Assembly (NCBI RefSeq): GCF_043290135.1
Contig: NC_134704.1
Location: 17,586,001 to 17,650,000 of the forward strand
Direction: 5' to 3'
DNA: 64,000 nt
Source: Rhipicephalus microplus
Lineage: Eukaryota > Arthropoda > Arachnida > Ixodida > Ixodidae
Position numbers and translations under genes: made by a program. The notes beneath the pieces were generated by a model. It was not told the origin of the DNA. It was given only the letters and a program-made list of their open reading frames with translations, and did no database searches. Shown one piece after another: positions 1 through 11,367 of the stretch (position 1 is its first letter; every line of letters begins with the position of its first letter).

Positions 1-115
1 TTTCTCGGTGATTCACGGAAACTTTGCTTTTCGGTGGGCCTGAGAAGCGCGCCAACTTACCGTGGTCGTGAATTCACTGGCATTTCTGGAGGCTACAATG
101 TGCCCTTGAATACAG
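1..115 (+). CDS. Possible 3' end of a host exon (runs off the left edge)
   Basis: Frame 1 is open from base 1 to 115, while the other two forward frames hit stops. It ends at a strong donor-like junction, CAG|GTAAGA, at 113/116. The last residues read YRGREFTGISGGYNVPLNTG. I do not recognise the protein and see no 3' splice site inside the window, so the exon would begin further left. About 38 open codons can occur by chance; the support is the match of an open frame to a near-consensus donor. Spliced RNA ending at base 115 would settle it. Confidence 0.25.
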
Positions 116-409
116 GTAAGAGTTCGCTTGTTCCTCTCTCTGGTGGTTAAACTGTTACGGGCTGGTGTAGGATGCATTTGTCATTGATATCATCTGGCAA
201 CGATGGTAAAGTTCTGTTGTAGATGTCGTGCAGGCCGAGTCATACTTATTCCTATACCGTTGTCGACTGTGTAGCTGTGGACACCGGCGCCGTTCACAGC
301 ACACCATGCGTTAGCAACAGGCTTCCGCTGATGCTTCAATTATAACACCTAGCGCGTGTGATAGCAGGCTAATTGTCTGAACGGCTTGCTTTCTTTGTTA
401 CAAACTAGT
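116..409. other. Unannotated stretch, possibly intron
   Basis: It follows the donor-like GTAAGA at 116. I see no convincing frame, RNA gene or repeat in it. Confidence 0.4.
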
Positions 410-875
410 CCACCGCGTAGATCAGTAGCTGCGTTGCTCGGCTGCTGACCCGAAGGCTCGGTACCGGCCGTGGTGGTCGCATTCCGACGGAAGCGAAATG
501 GCAGAGGCCAGTATACTGTGCGATGCCATTGAAGGTTAAAGAACATCAGTTAGTCAAAATTTTCGGAGTGCTTCATTACTGCGCCTCTCATAATGATTGA
601 TTGATATGTGGGGCTTAACGTCCCAAAACCACCGTATGATTATGAGAGACGCCGTAGTGGAGGGCTTCGGAAATTTCGACCACCTGGGGTTTTTTAACGT
701 GCACCTAAGACTGAGCACACGGGCCTATACCATTTCCGCCTCCATCGAAAATGCAGCCGGGGTTCAATCCCGCGACTCGCAGGTCAGCAGCCGAGTACCT
801 TAGCCACTAGACCACCACGGCGGGGCGCCTCTCATATCTTTGTTTTGGTACGTAGAACAGCCGATATTATTTGTA
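410..875 (+). mobile_element. Old tRNA-derived SINE (Ruka-like, subfamily B), split by a later insertion
   Basis: The head at 410-480 resembles the tick SINE tRNA-like region (ccaccgcgtagatcagtag, then gctcggctgctgacccgaag), with a damaged B box. The body follows at 480-592 (ggccgtggtggtcgcattc and cggagtgcttcattactg). The rest of the tail resumes at 837-875. Bases 593-824 are a younger SINE on the opposite strand, inserted with a duplicated 12-bp target. Members of this subfamily read ggtcgcattt after the head, whereas the Ruka-type copies here read ggctgcattt. Confidence 0.7.
593..824 (-). mobile_element. Ruka-type tRNA-derived SINE, full length, nested
   Basis: On the minus strand it has the whole SINE: a tRNA-like head (A-box-like tggtctagtggctaagg, B-box-like cgcgggattgaacc), the conserved body (tgctcagtct, ccccaggtggtcgaaattt), gggacgttaagccccacat, and the tail atcaatcaatca at 593-604. 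It is flanked by a perfect 12-bp direct repeat GCGCCTCTCATA (581-592 and 825-836) made from the older SINE it landed in. SINEs of this type are transcribed by Pol III and mobilised by LINE enzymes in trans. Confidence 0.9.
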
Positions 876-1201
876 TTACAATTTAACGAAATCGACTTAT
901 TTATTTCTCGGCGTCATTAGTCTGTAGGATTTGGCGTGTTGTATGACTGTTTGTTGTCGTAGACCTACGGGAAAGCAGCCCCTGAGATGCCGCTTTCCGA
1001 AAACAAAAAAAAGACAAAATACCTTACCAGCCATTTTAGACAAGTATGATTCAGGCTGCACTGCAACTTTTAAACTACGCTCTTGCTCCAAACAGTCTGT
1101 CCGCTTAGATTCATCATCGAACGTACCGTGTCATCGCAGCAAAGCGTTGGAAACACTTACCTTTATGAGCATCGTGTTGCACAGTCAGCACAGCGCGATA
1201 A
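876..1201. other. Stretch before LINE A, may contain its 5' end
   Basis: A forward frame open from 931 to 1215 could be the N-terminal part of LINE A ORF1 in a shifted frame, because the recognisable ORF1 sequence continues directly in the next frame. The true 5' boundary of the element is not visible, and I found no target-site duplication. Confidence 0.3.
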
Positions 1202-2279
1202 ACGCTAGTCCTTAGACTTGTGTGTGCCTCTATAGTGCCTAAGGAGATAAAGAATATTAGACTCAACCCACGGAAGAATATCCTGGCCATAGACGTTGAG
1301 CACCCGGCTGCGCTACATACCCTGCGAACTGTCACTGAGCTTGGAGGCATCTATCTCAGAACTTACATTCCGCAGGATAGTGACACGACGACAGGCGTCA
1401 TTTATGACGTTGATGTTTCCATACCGAACGCAGACCTTCCTGTTCTGATAAAGCCAGCTACTGGGGCAACGGACATATTGCAAGTATGCCGGCTTGGCAA
1501 ATCCCGTTGCATCAAGGTGACCTTCAAAGGTGATTGCATCCCTTCACATGTAAAGGTTGGTCATTTTCGTCACGTTGTCCGACCATACATCCCAAGACCA
1601 CTACAGTGCCACAACTGTCTAAAACTGGGTCATGTTAGTGCTGTGTGCAACAACAAGCAAGCATGCCCACGTTGTGCCGGACCCCACAAAGCAGAGGCTT
1701 GCCAAGCAACTCTCCTAAAATGCAGCAACTGCAACGGCAACCATGAGACCTCGTCCAAAGACTGCCCAGTACTGAAGAAAGAGAGGAGCATTCTGAGACA
1801 AATGGTTAAAGACGGATCCTCACGAAAGGAAGCGGTAACGGTTGTTCAACGACGGCGTTCCCGTCGACGGCGGTGCTCGAAGAAAAGAAAAAAGCAGTCC
1901 TGTGCCGAAGGTGCCTTCACTAACGCCACCACCGCCACCACTACCGCCGCCACGACCACAGAGACCTCCCCCGCCCCCGCCACCAGGTGGGGTACGTCCA
2001 GAGGTACCGGAAGACACTGTGGCGCTACAGAGAACATCCGGCTCTGACTGGCCCACTTTACCGCGGGTACACGTGTCTACGGAACTGCAATATCGACAGT
2101 CAACAAAGAATATGCCCCCAGCAGGCAGTCTGTCCGCCCAAGAGGTACAAGTCTTTTCTGTACTGAGGTCATTCATGAGTGTTATTCGCACTCTAGTGGA
2201 TAGTCTACAGATCCCTGCCGCTAAATGCGCGCTGCAAATCTTGGACACACTAGAACCAGTTCTTGCCGGACTTCAGTAA
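1202..2279 (+). pseudogene. LINE A ORF1 (gag-like zinc-knuckle protein), frameshifted
   Basis: ORF1 proteins of this group bind the element RNA. The frame opens after a stop at 1199 and has no clear ATG. It reads through an RNA-binding-type region and then three CCHC knuckles, starting CHNCLKLGH, CPRCAGPHK and CSNCNGNHE (about 1612-1770). A basic stretch follows. The frame must shift by one base near the A-rich tract at 1877-1897 to reach the proline-rich segment (about 1920-1990) and the C-terminal end, which stops at 2277-2279. Upstream, the frame ending at 1215 may be the displaced N-terminus. The ORF1 stop lies 4 bases before the ORF2 ATG. Confidence 0.8.
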
Positions 2280-2283
2280 CAAG

Positions 2284-5200
2284 ATGGCGCACCATAGACC
2301 GCATCAGCCTTTCTGAGAAAAAGTCAAGCGTGCTTCCATAATTCAGTGGAACGCAAGAGGTCTACAGTCAAGAATGCCTGAGTTCCGATAATTCATTTTT
2401 GAAAATAAGTTTCCCATCATCATCATTTGTGAACCGCATTTTTCAAAAATACCTCGTCTGTCGGGCTATGAATCGTTCGTTTCTTCAACGTGCATTGAGC
2501 GAAGTCAAGTTGCTGTGTACATCCGTAAAGAACTCACTTACGTTCTCCAAAGAGTAGATTCTCACAATGGAAATCACTACGTGTATCTATATGTTAAAAA
2601 GAAGAAGTTGTCGTTTACACTGATAGGCGCATATGTAGCGCCGTCAGGTCGACTAGATCAACAAATCTTGAATGGTATATTTGCAACGACTCCAGCGCCT
2701 TGGATATTGATGGGTGACTTCAACGCCCATCATCCATTGTGGGGAAGCATCAGGACAAATCGAAAAGGCACGGACCTAGTTGATCTCGCATCAGAGCACG
2801 GGCTTCAGGTGCTGAACGACGGCAGCCCTACTTATCTCCGAGGAGTAACTTACAACAGTTGCCTGGACTTGACATTAGTGTCGCATAGCATTGTCACAAA
2901 AGTCCAATGGTTCACAGATATTGAAACACGTGGCAGCGACCATATCCCCACGTACGTGACAGTCAGAGGTTTGGACGATTCTCCTTCCCCTGGACATTTA
3001 ATACTTATTGACTGGGAAGAGTTTCAGATATCAGTGGAGAGCAAGTGCATGCACGGACCACCGGAATCCGTTGAAGAAGTGATTAGTTGTGCAATAGAGA
3101 CTTCCACGAAGATATGTTCGAAAGAATCAAGACGCACGGCACTCGACCAAGAGTTGGAACAACTTAGAGCGGTCCGCCGACGTGCCGAAAGACGATACAG
3201 ACGCACGAAATCTATCTCTGACCTCAGAGAATCCAGACGCATTCAGAAAAAAATCCAGCGTCGAATGCACAAACTTCATGAACAACGGTGGAAGAATTTT
3301 TGTGACTCGCTAGACCCTCGAAAGCCCTTGTCTCCCGTATGGAGGACTCTTCGAGGTATTCACTCGCATCCGCAACAACGTCACCCCTTTGCCGCTCTGG
3401 CGCTACATCAACGTCGCTCACAGCTTGATGTTTTTGGGGAATTTTGTGCAAAGATCGCCGGCGACATCTCTATACCGATCGATCTAATGCCACAGGATGT
3501 TCCAGTCGCACGAGATCAGCAAATGGAGGTTGCGTTCACCATGGAAGAACTTCATGCGGCATTGAACACATGCAGACGCTCATCGTCCCCAGGTCCGGAT
3601 GGAGTGACCTATACTGCCCTACGTCACCTAGGCCCGAAGGCACAGCGCTGTCTCCTGGACATTTTCAATAAGTCTTGGCATGATGGAATGGTGCCTGATG
3701 AGTGGAAGTGTAGTCGCCTGGTGCCTTTGCTGAAGCCCGGAAAGTCTCCATTCGATTTGGCATCATACCGGCCTATAGCACTAGCAAGCTGCGTTGGCAA
3801 GGTCATGGAGAGGATGCTGCTTACACGCATGGAATGGTACCTGGAACATTATAACATCTATTCTGATGCTATGGCTGGCTTTCGACGAGGTCGGTCCTCA
3901 GTTGATAGTGTTATTGACTTAGTGACCTCTGTTCAGCATCAGAAAGCTCAGAAGCGGCTGTCGGTAGCTCTGTTCTTAGACGTGAAGGGTGCCTATGACA
4001 ACGTGACCCACGAGGCTGTTCTCAATGCTCTTGAAGCAGCTGAACTTGGAGGTCGTGTCTTTCGATGGGTAAGAAGCTACCTCACAAAGAGATCTATGTT
4101 CGTTTTAACTGAAGATGGGTCTACGAATAAGTATTTCACAAGTCGTGGGGTGCCACAAGGCGGTGTTTTGAGTCCTACACTTTTCAACCTGGTTCTCGTG
4201 GGGCTCACTGAAAGGCTGCCACAGACGGCTTATGTATCTCTCTACGCTGACGATATCTGCATTTGGGCGTCCGGCGTGACACGACCTCAAGTGCGCGCAA
4301 AATTACAGAAAGCGGCAACAATGACATCGACATACCTTCGCCAGCAAGGTTTGACTATCGCCACAGAAAAATGCGCAGCGGTGGCGTTTACACGCAAACC
4401 GATGTCTTTCTACTCATTGTGCATCGATGGCAAATCAATCCCGCATAAGAGCACTCATAGATTCTTAGGCGTCATCGTAGATCGTGACCTAACCTGGAGC
4501 CCGCATGTCACATACCTGAAGAAAAAGCTCATTGGCATTGAGAATGTATTCAAGTTCGTCGCCGGAAAATCATGGGGCCCATCCTTGCACTCCATGTCTC
4601 AGCTTTATACAGCCCTCTTTCTCGGAACTCTCCGGTACAGCCTTCCGGTCCTGTCCAACACGTGCAAGACTAACATCCGTGCACTGCAAAGCGTACAAGC
4701 CCAAGCACTTCGGACATGCCTTGGCCTTCCAAGATGCTCATCGACAGTGTCAACTATTGTTATTGCACAAGAACAACCGGTCACAACGCACATCATTGTC
4801 GAGACGCTGAGAGCGCACATTCGGCATTTATCACGGCTACCGTCACATCATTTAGCGTGTTTGACAGCTCGGAGGCCCCATTCTTCGGACTGCGGTATCG
4901 TGACAAAACATCAGGACATACTACCGCCTGGCTTCAAACTTGCCATGCATCCAGCAACTGCGCCATGGAGTCTTCGTCAACCTGACGTGCGCTTATCAGT
5001 TCCTGGAATCTTTAAGAAGGCACGCATGTCAACGCTAGCCCTGAAGCAACTGACTTTGCGTCTGTTGGACGAAAGGTACCTCGACCGCATACATGTTTAC
5101 ACCGATGGCTCCACTAATTCCAACAGCTCCACAGGAGCAGTGGTTGTTCCATCTGAAAATGTGTTGCTTCAGTACAAGTTTTCTCACACCACGACGTCGA

Positions 5201-5961
5201 CAGCAGCAGAGCTCGCAGCACTTCACGGTGCAGTAAAGTACATTCTTCACCAGGAACCTAACCAATGGGCCATCTTTTGCGACTCCAGGTCAGCCTTACA
5301 GTCACTACGGTTTGTTCTGCAGCACGGTCTACATGAACAATCAGTATATCAGATAAGGCACGACTACCACGAAGCGCTCGCGGAAGGTCACGATATTGTA
5401 TTTCAGTGGTTGCCGAGTCATTGCGGAATCGTTGGCAATGACCGCGCAGATGAAGCTGCTCGATCGGCTCATGACCAAGACCAGCGCACGCCCATACCAC
5501 TCTTGAGAACGGACGCTGCAAGGCTACTACAATCACTTGCTCGCCGTATATCTCTCCTACAATGGAATACGCAGGGTTTCTCCAACACGCACCTGTATTC
5601 GATCGACCCAAACTTGCAACTTCGTTTGCCATCCGGGTTCCCACGATGCGCTGAAACTTTACTGTGTCGCATGAGGTTGGGCGTGGCGTTTACGAATTCG
5701 TACTCTCGTCTCCTTCGAATGGCGAGCAATTCGGCATGCAACATCTGTGCCTGCGAGGAAACGCTTGAGCACATTCTATGTCATTGCCCAGCATACCAGA
5801 CCGAACGACGTATTATGGAAGCCAAGCTCTGTCAGCTGGATTCACGGCCGCTTACAGAAGAGAAGATCCTGGGACCTTGGCCGACGGCTTCCCATACGCG
5901 CAAAGCCACGAAAGCCCTCTTGTACTTTTTAAGGAATACCAAACTTCACGACCGCTTGTGA
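2284..5961 (+). pseudogene. LINE A ORF2 (endonuclease / reverse transcriptase / RNase H), two nonsense codons
   Basis: The natural start is probably the ATG at 2284, just after ORF1. In that frame TGA at 2314-2316 and TAA at 2389-2391 interrupt the N-terminus, the second just after the endonuclease start IQWNARGL. From 2515 the frame is open for 1148 codons. Positions counted from 2515: endonuclease GDFNAHHPLWG near 67 and GSDHIP near 145; RT with PGPDG, FLDVKGAYD, GVPQGGVLSP and YADD at 577-580; RNase H with YTDGS at 862, AAEL, FCDS and NDRADEAA near 979; C-terminal CCHC from about 1075. All catalytic motifs look present. These enzymes nick target DNA and copy the element RNA at the nick. 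Confidence 0.93.
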
Positions 5962-6080
5962 AAGAACTGTGCGAGGCCGTGCTGTGTAGTTTCGAGCTGA
6001 CTATTTATTCTTCTCTTTCTTACTCCTCTTCTTTTCTGTCTCTTTTCGTTCTATTATTCCCCTTTTCCCCCACCCCAAGT

Positions 6081-6121
6081 GTAGGGTAGCCAACCGAGCC
6101 AAGCTTGGTTAACCTCCCTGC
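6081..6121 (+). other. 3'-terminal stem-loop of LINE A
   Basis: The outer stem pairs GTAGGG (6081-6086) with CCCTGC (6116-6121), including one T·G wobble. The inner stem pairs AACCGAGC (6092-6099) with GCTTGGTT (6103-6110) around a CAA loop. The same design with changed but still paired bases occurs at 56293-56334, and in decayed form at 18208-18251. In other LINEs the 3' hairpin is the RT recognition site; that role is inferred here. Confidence 0.7.
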
Positions 6122-6165
6122 CTTTCCTCTCTATTTATCTCTCTCTCTCTCTCTCTCTCTCCTAG

Positions 6166-7899
6166 TATAAAGGCAGGCATACAAAACGTCGACGTGTTGT
6201 TATGGCGCCTCAGATATGCGCAATAATTGCTTTTTAATTGACAATCACACAACTATGAACGCTAAACCTTAAGCAATATTGGAGGGCGCAGCGGACGGGG
6301 TTGGTCGTTAGGTGCCGTTTGTGGTATCGATAAGGGTGGACAAACAAACAAATGTTCAGACAGACAAAAATTCTTTCTTCGAAAGTCGCCAAGAAAGACT
6401 ATCGTCTTTAATAAACGTACGGGTTAGTAATTCAACACACACGCAAAAGAAACAGCGCTCAAAGCTTTGGCTATTAAGGTTTCTGCCTCGTTACTGCGGT
6501 AAGGCTTCTCTTTCGTCACGGATCGTTAGCCGGACCACATAACAAGGCCGTTCAGCCAAAATCAACGGCTGCTGCTCCGGTCTTATGACCCTCGGGTGGC
6601 TTCGCAGTTGTTTCGCTCATTCTCACTCCTGAGATAGACCACTTTCTCTTCTGGGAAAACGGAAGAAGCCTTCTTCTGCCAGCAATTTTTATATTTCACC
6701 TCCTTGTAAGGGGTTTATTTTATTCCGTTTGTTACGTGTGAATGGGGAAGGAAAGAAGCTAAGGGAGTAGGCAGTCAGAAATGCCTCTTTTTTTTTCTTT
6801 TTTTGTTACCTTACTCAGTTCTGGTTATCTGGTAAAGCCTTTTTAAAAAAAGTCAAAAGAAGATACATTGATTTTTACGCGAAGAACGAAGAAGTGATGC
6901 AACAACAACAACAAAAATGTGTGAAGTCTTGCGTCGATTGTGGAAGGACTGGAATGTCCCGCGGAAAGGTCATGATTTTTTATTGATTCCAGTGGATCTC
7001 GTTGCGGTAGGATCCTTTGAAAAATGAAAGGGCAGCATTCTTCTGTTTTCTCGTCGTGTTCTATTGTATTTGCGAAATCGGCCCTACTAGATTGGATTTA
7101 GCGTAATCTTTGGATTCGTTAAGCTATCGAACTTGATCTAAAATGACCAGTTATCCCCTCGCCTTTTTCTTTTTTTGCCGGAAATGGCATATTACAATTA
7201 CACCCTCAGCTCCAAAAGCATATCGACGCTCATCCATCGCCTAAAACTCGGAACTGCTTACTCAAAGCACTTTTTACTTCGGATCCGGCGTGCGTCGTCG
7301 TCAACATGTTCGCCTGGCCATGGCGACGGGGTATTGCATAAACTATTGCCCGACTGTATGAAATGCGACGCACACAGCGACTGGAACAGGAAATCTACAC
7401 GCTGGACTAGGAGCGAACGCTTTTATTGGCTACATTTCTAATCCCACTAACACCAATACTTGTAATCAATATTGAGCAGACTACTACATTGAAAGCGTGA
7501 ACCACGACTGCATGTGTGCTCGTGCTCTCTTCATATGTGTTTTTGAATTGACCAAATGAAGGCCAGTAAATATGTATATATTATTTTTTTCCTAATTTTA
7601 TATCCTAACAACCAAGTAGAGAGGGTAGCCGTGCTCAAGCAATGGTGGCAACAACTCTTTGATTATTTTTTTATATCAGTCAAAAAATTGACAGGTTGAT
7701 GCTTTGAAGGAAACTGTTTAGTCCAACCTCAAAATACTTTCGTTTCAAAAGTATTGCTTGCATAATTATAAGCTTAATTACTTGAGAGAAAATTGTGCAT
7801 AAACTATACAGCAGACGAGTGGTATGCATCGAAGAAAGCGAAACATGTTTGGGGGTAGACGTTCAGAGATTCTAGACAGAATAAAATAGAAGCTAGATT
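6166..7899. other. Unrecognised AT-rich stretch
   Basis: I found only short homopolymers, a short AAC run near 6901, and unconvincing short frames. No repeat or gene was recognised. Confidence 0.4.
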
Positions 7900-8097
7900 A
7901 AAGCCCATTCTAACGCGATAGATCGTTTCGCAGGAATTGTGGCGTTGTTGATTGTGAGCGAAAAATAATCATGTTTTTGTGACCGAAAAATCGCAATAGA
8001 TGCAAATAAATTAAATAATTCTGGATGTGGAGATCGTACCCAGGTCGTTTGCTTGGAAAGTGGGTGTTCTACCACACAGCCACACCTCTGCTTCTTT
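7900..8097 (-). mobile_element. tRNA-Gly-like SINE copy
   Basis: On the minus strand, from about 8092 leftward, it has an A-box-like tgtggctgtgtggtagaac and an anticodon-loop-like segment ctttccaag (anticodon TCC, 8055-8057). A B-box-like gggtacgatctcc is complementary to 8029-8041. A body follows with gcgatttttcggtcac and acgccacaattcctgcgaaac. The cloverleaf is imperfect and the sequence continues as a repeat body, so I call it a SINE rather than a tRNA gene. It differs from Ruka in head and body. Confidence 0.6.
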
Positions 8098-8575
8098 TTT
8101 TCTTACTTGGCATCAAATGTTTTGTAAGCTATGTATATATATATATCCAGGCCTCTGCTTCTGAATACAGTGAAAATAACCTCCTCCACATGGGTATGCA
8201 GTGAAAGTAACTTTCATACTTCACAAACGCACGCGTCCTGTATGCATAATTCACAATAAAACAAAAATATTGCCGTAATATTTCGCGGTACAAGTGTACA
8301 GCGCTATCGGCCGTCAGAACATGGCATTAAAATAACGAATTTTTTTATATAGCATCAATAGATCTCACACTTACACGACGTATTTCTAAAGATACGAACC
8401 GTCCTCCGCCTCATCAACGGCAAATGTCTAACCTGCTTTCAGCAGGCGGATAGTATCTGAAATGCAGCACACAGCTCTTTGAGTGCAGCTAAATTATTAA
8501 AAGATTATGATTATGAGGTCTGTCTTCGGTTGCCGTAGATAAATAGGAGAAACGTGCTTGCTTAAAAAAAAAACT
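8098..8575. other. Unrecognised stretch
   Basis: A short TA run sits near 8133-8146. Nothing else was recognised. Confidence 0.4.
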
Positions 8576-8622
8576 GTTTATTGGTCGACGTTTCGACCGG
8601 CGACCGATATTCATCAACGTTA
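8576..8622 (-). repeat. Hammerhead-core-like motif, possibly a Penelope-type remnant
   Basis: The minus strand reads ttgatga, a small stem (atcgg-tcg-ccggt), cgaaac, then gtcgaccaataaac. The order TGATGA / stem / GAAAC resembles the hammerhead ribozyme core. Hammerhead ribozymes are known in Penelope-like retroelements. The invariant C before TGATGA is T here, so this copy should be inactive even if the relationship is real. No RT-like sequence lies beside it. Confidence 0.3.
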
Positions 8623-9582
8623 ATACACAATTGCGCTACTACATGATGTTTTCATCTGTGTAAAATAAGCACACTACTCCAGTTTGCGAATGATAATACT
8701 AAGGAGATAGTCCAGACGAAAATATATTTACACTTAACAGCGTGAAAGCCCCCCCCCCCCCTTTTCCCACAGTGTGATCTTGTCTATGTGCACACACTTA
8801 ACTCTGCAAAGAACAGTAAAATATAACTGTCGCAGCTCACAATAATGTTTCCGAACATTAGTGTGGCTTAGGTAAAATTTGAGTAACAGAATGGTCAAGG
8901 ACGTGCGCATTTTGCTGGTTAATAGTGCTAGTGGAACTGGACAACGGCTTGTTAAATAATAAACAGTCTTCTCAAGTGTTTGCTGAACAACACAACTTTA
9001 TAAATAAAAACGAAAGGATAGGTATGCCCTTGACAAACATTACGAGCGAAAAGTTTATATTTTAGTTAGCGCCAAAACTTACGAGTCTACTAAAACTTTC
9101 AAATAAGCACTCAGAAGACCATACGGTCCCTCTTTTCCACTCTTCACAGAAACCTAACTTAACTGATGTACCCATGCCTGCTTCAGTTTTGAAAGAAGGA
9201 ATGAGAAAGAAAGCGAAACTTTCAACTATTGCTTTTTCGAAGGAAAGTACTAGTTCACTTGGAACGTGGGCTGACTTACCACAGAACTCCAAGCTCAGGC
9301 CGTTGCACATTATGCAAACTAATATACCTTTGCCTGAACTTTTATTTTTTACTCATTATTGTTTTCCAAATATTAACCTAAATCATTAATGAAGGAAGGA
9401 AGTATTTTGCACAGTCAACATTTTTTTATAAGTTTTACCTGTGCCTGCTAAGGGGAGAGTATACTGAGGTGAAGTAGGTTGCTGAATAAGCAAAAAAGTT
9501 TTTTCTGCACTCGGTGTTACAGGTTGCACCTGTGTAATAAGTCGTCATTGCTTAATTTTTGGCAACTCTTTCACTCGTGTCT
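8623..9582. other. Unrecognised stretch
   Basis: It contains a short C run (8751-8761) and otherwise AT-rich unique-looking sequence. Confidence 0.4.
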
Positions 9583-9697
9583 GCATCACTCACTCACTCA
9601 CTCACTCACTCGCTCACTAATTAATTAACTAACTACCTACTAATTAACTAACTACTCACTCATCAACAAACCAACTTGTTAACTCACTCACTCACCC
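9583..9697 (+). repeat. Degenerate CTCA/CTAA tandem repeat
   Basis: Perfect TCAC repeats are followed by drifting variants (ctaattaact, aactactcac) and end in tcactcactcaccc. It is a decaying tetranucleotide microsatellite. Confidence 0.85.
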
Positions 9698-11367
9698 TGG
9701 AGTGGCAAATCAGGTCAGATAAGAAAATTTTGTTCCCAGTCACTTAGTGTTTTACTTAAAGAGGACGAAAACGGGGAACTTGCTGAACACAATATATTTG
9801 CGCAAATGTTCTGCTTCACCTGTTTTACATATTTATGTTTCTATTTCTCTTCCCATGTCCTTGTAGTGCATTCGTTACTATAACTTTAATATTCGTAAAA
9901 AAGGAAAAAAAGACATTTTTTCATGATATAGTAACCTAAATTTAAAAAAAATAAGAGGCGAATGAAAAAATGAAACTAAAAAGCAGTAAAGAAAGGCTCA
10001 TGTTCAAGAAAGGACAAAGTAGGAGTGTCGGCCAACGAAGTGATAGCGGAGAGATTAATATTTTCGTCTTCCTGTACTAATCTCTTTTTCAAGTTTGCTG
10101 CGCACCTCAGAAAGAATAACGGACAACGAGAGTGCTAGATTTCTGAAACAACGCATTTGGCGAACGTGTTTTTCTTGTCGTTGGTGCCTGAAAATACGTT
10201 CCGATTATTATTATAAAGAGTACAGTGCTACGGAGGCCCACAGTGCAGAAAAAAAAAATTTAGTATGATGGCTGGTTGTCGTGGATCACAGAAATAATGT
10301 GTGAACGAGAGAAATAGGCCTCTTTGCATGCCTGAGATGCACGTACTCTTTTATTCTTGGGTACTTTTTTACAAAAACAGTGTGATATTTGGATAAAACT
10401 AAGCGGAACTTCTACTATATGAAGATCTAGTTTGCCACTACTGACTAATACAGTGAAGATGTCGCCTTTCGTTGTCACCTTTTCATGTGTTGCAATGTTC
10501 ATTTGTGTTTGTGTGTTTGTAGGGTGAAGAGAGGAGGAGCGCGATAAAGCAAGCAATCACTCACGCAAAAGTTTTATACTTGACTTGGTAAACCAATTAA
10601 GTATAGGTCTTCTTTTTTACCATCTTTATTGCACGATGAAATGTAAGAACAAAAGACATAGTGCTAGGAGCATTTGCACTTGCTTCTTTTTTTCCTTAAC
10701 GGAGCCACTACTCTCGAATTGAGCGACGAACCTGCTTCGACACGTTTCTCCGCGAAGCTTTTCAAACAGGTTTCACGGGGCGCCTGTGTTCAAGATCTCA
10801 CATCGCTCACTCGTCAGACACTTCGACGAGGCCTCTTAGATAGGAAAAAAAATGCAAGCGGTCTGAATATTTTAGACATTGCATATATTAGTGTATTGTA
10901 ATAAATATATTAAGTATGTTGTAATTGCTCGCGTATGAGTGCTAGCTTATACAACGTGCTTTTTACCACCTGAGGTCACTTCTGACTACGGACACCTGTC
11001 GAGTCGAATTGTATTTGTTTTTCAAATTCAAAAACAGTGATATTACGCTTTAACTAATACTGATGGCAATAGCGAGCGTATTGAATAGTCCTTATTTTCC
11101 AAAAGGCAACCGGACGGAGAGTATCACTTAACTGGGCAAAGGCGAGCGCATACTTTCATGCCAACGGTCGCAAAAAAAGGTGGTGGGGGGCAATGAACAG
11201 TTTCCCAGAAATATCGATTGGCGCTACGCTTGCCACCCTAAGTAGCGGCGACTAAGCTATTTATATGGTGCTACCGCAGCCACCTACCACTTAGAGGGCG
11301 TAGGTACGCCTTTCGATTTAGTGGCTGGTGACCCTAATACCTTGATTATTTCCTCTTCAGCAGGACT
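9698..11367. other. Unrecognised stretch
   Basis: Only homopolymer runs stand out. A slightly GC-richer segment at 10700-10850 has an open frame of about 50 codons, with no recognised product and no good splice sites. Confidence 0.4.

Larger units (their letters stand above)
1202..6165 (+). mobile_element. Non-LTR retrotransposon, I/Jockey group (family A), nearly full length, broken
   Basis: It has two reading frames in the order expected for an I-like LINE: ORF1 with three CCHC zinc knuckles and a proline-rich tail, then ORF2 with AP endonuclease, reverse transcriptase, RNase H and a C-terminal CCHC motif. A 3' untranslated region follows. The 3' end has a stem-loop (6081-6121) and a pyrimidine-rich tail ending in a TC run (about 6129-6161) rather than poly(A). 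ORF1 carries at least one frameshift and ORF2 two nonsense codons, so this copy is not autonomous. Two other 3' ends of the family lie near 18.2 and 56.3 kb. Confidence 0.92.

Noticed and set aside
10674..10901. 75-codon frame with slightly higher GC
   Set aside because: No clear acceptor or donor, product not recognised.
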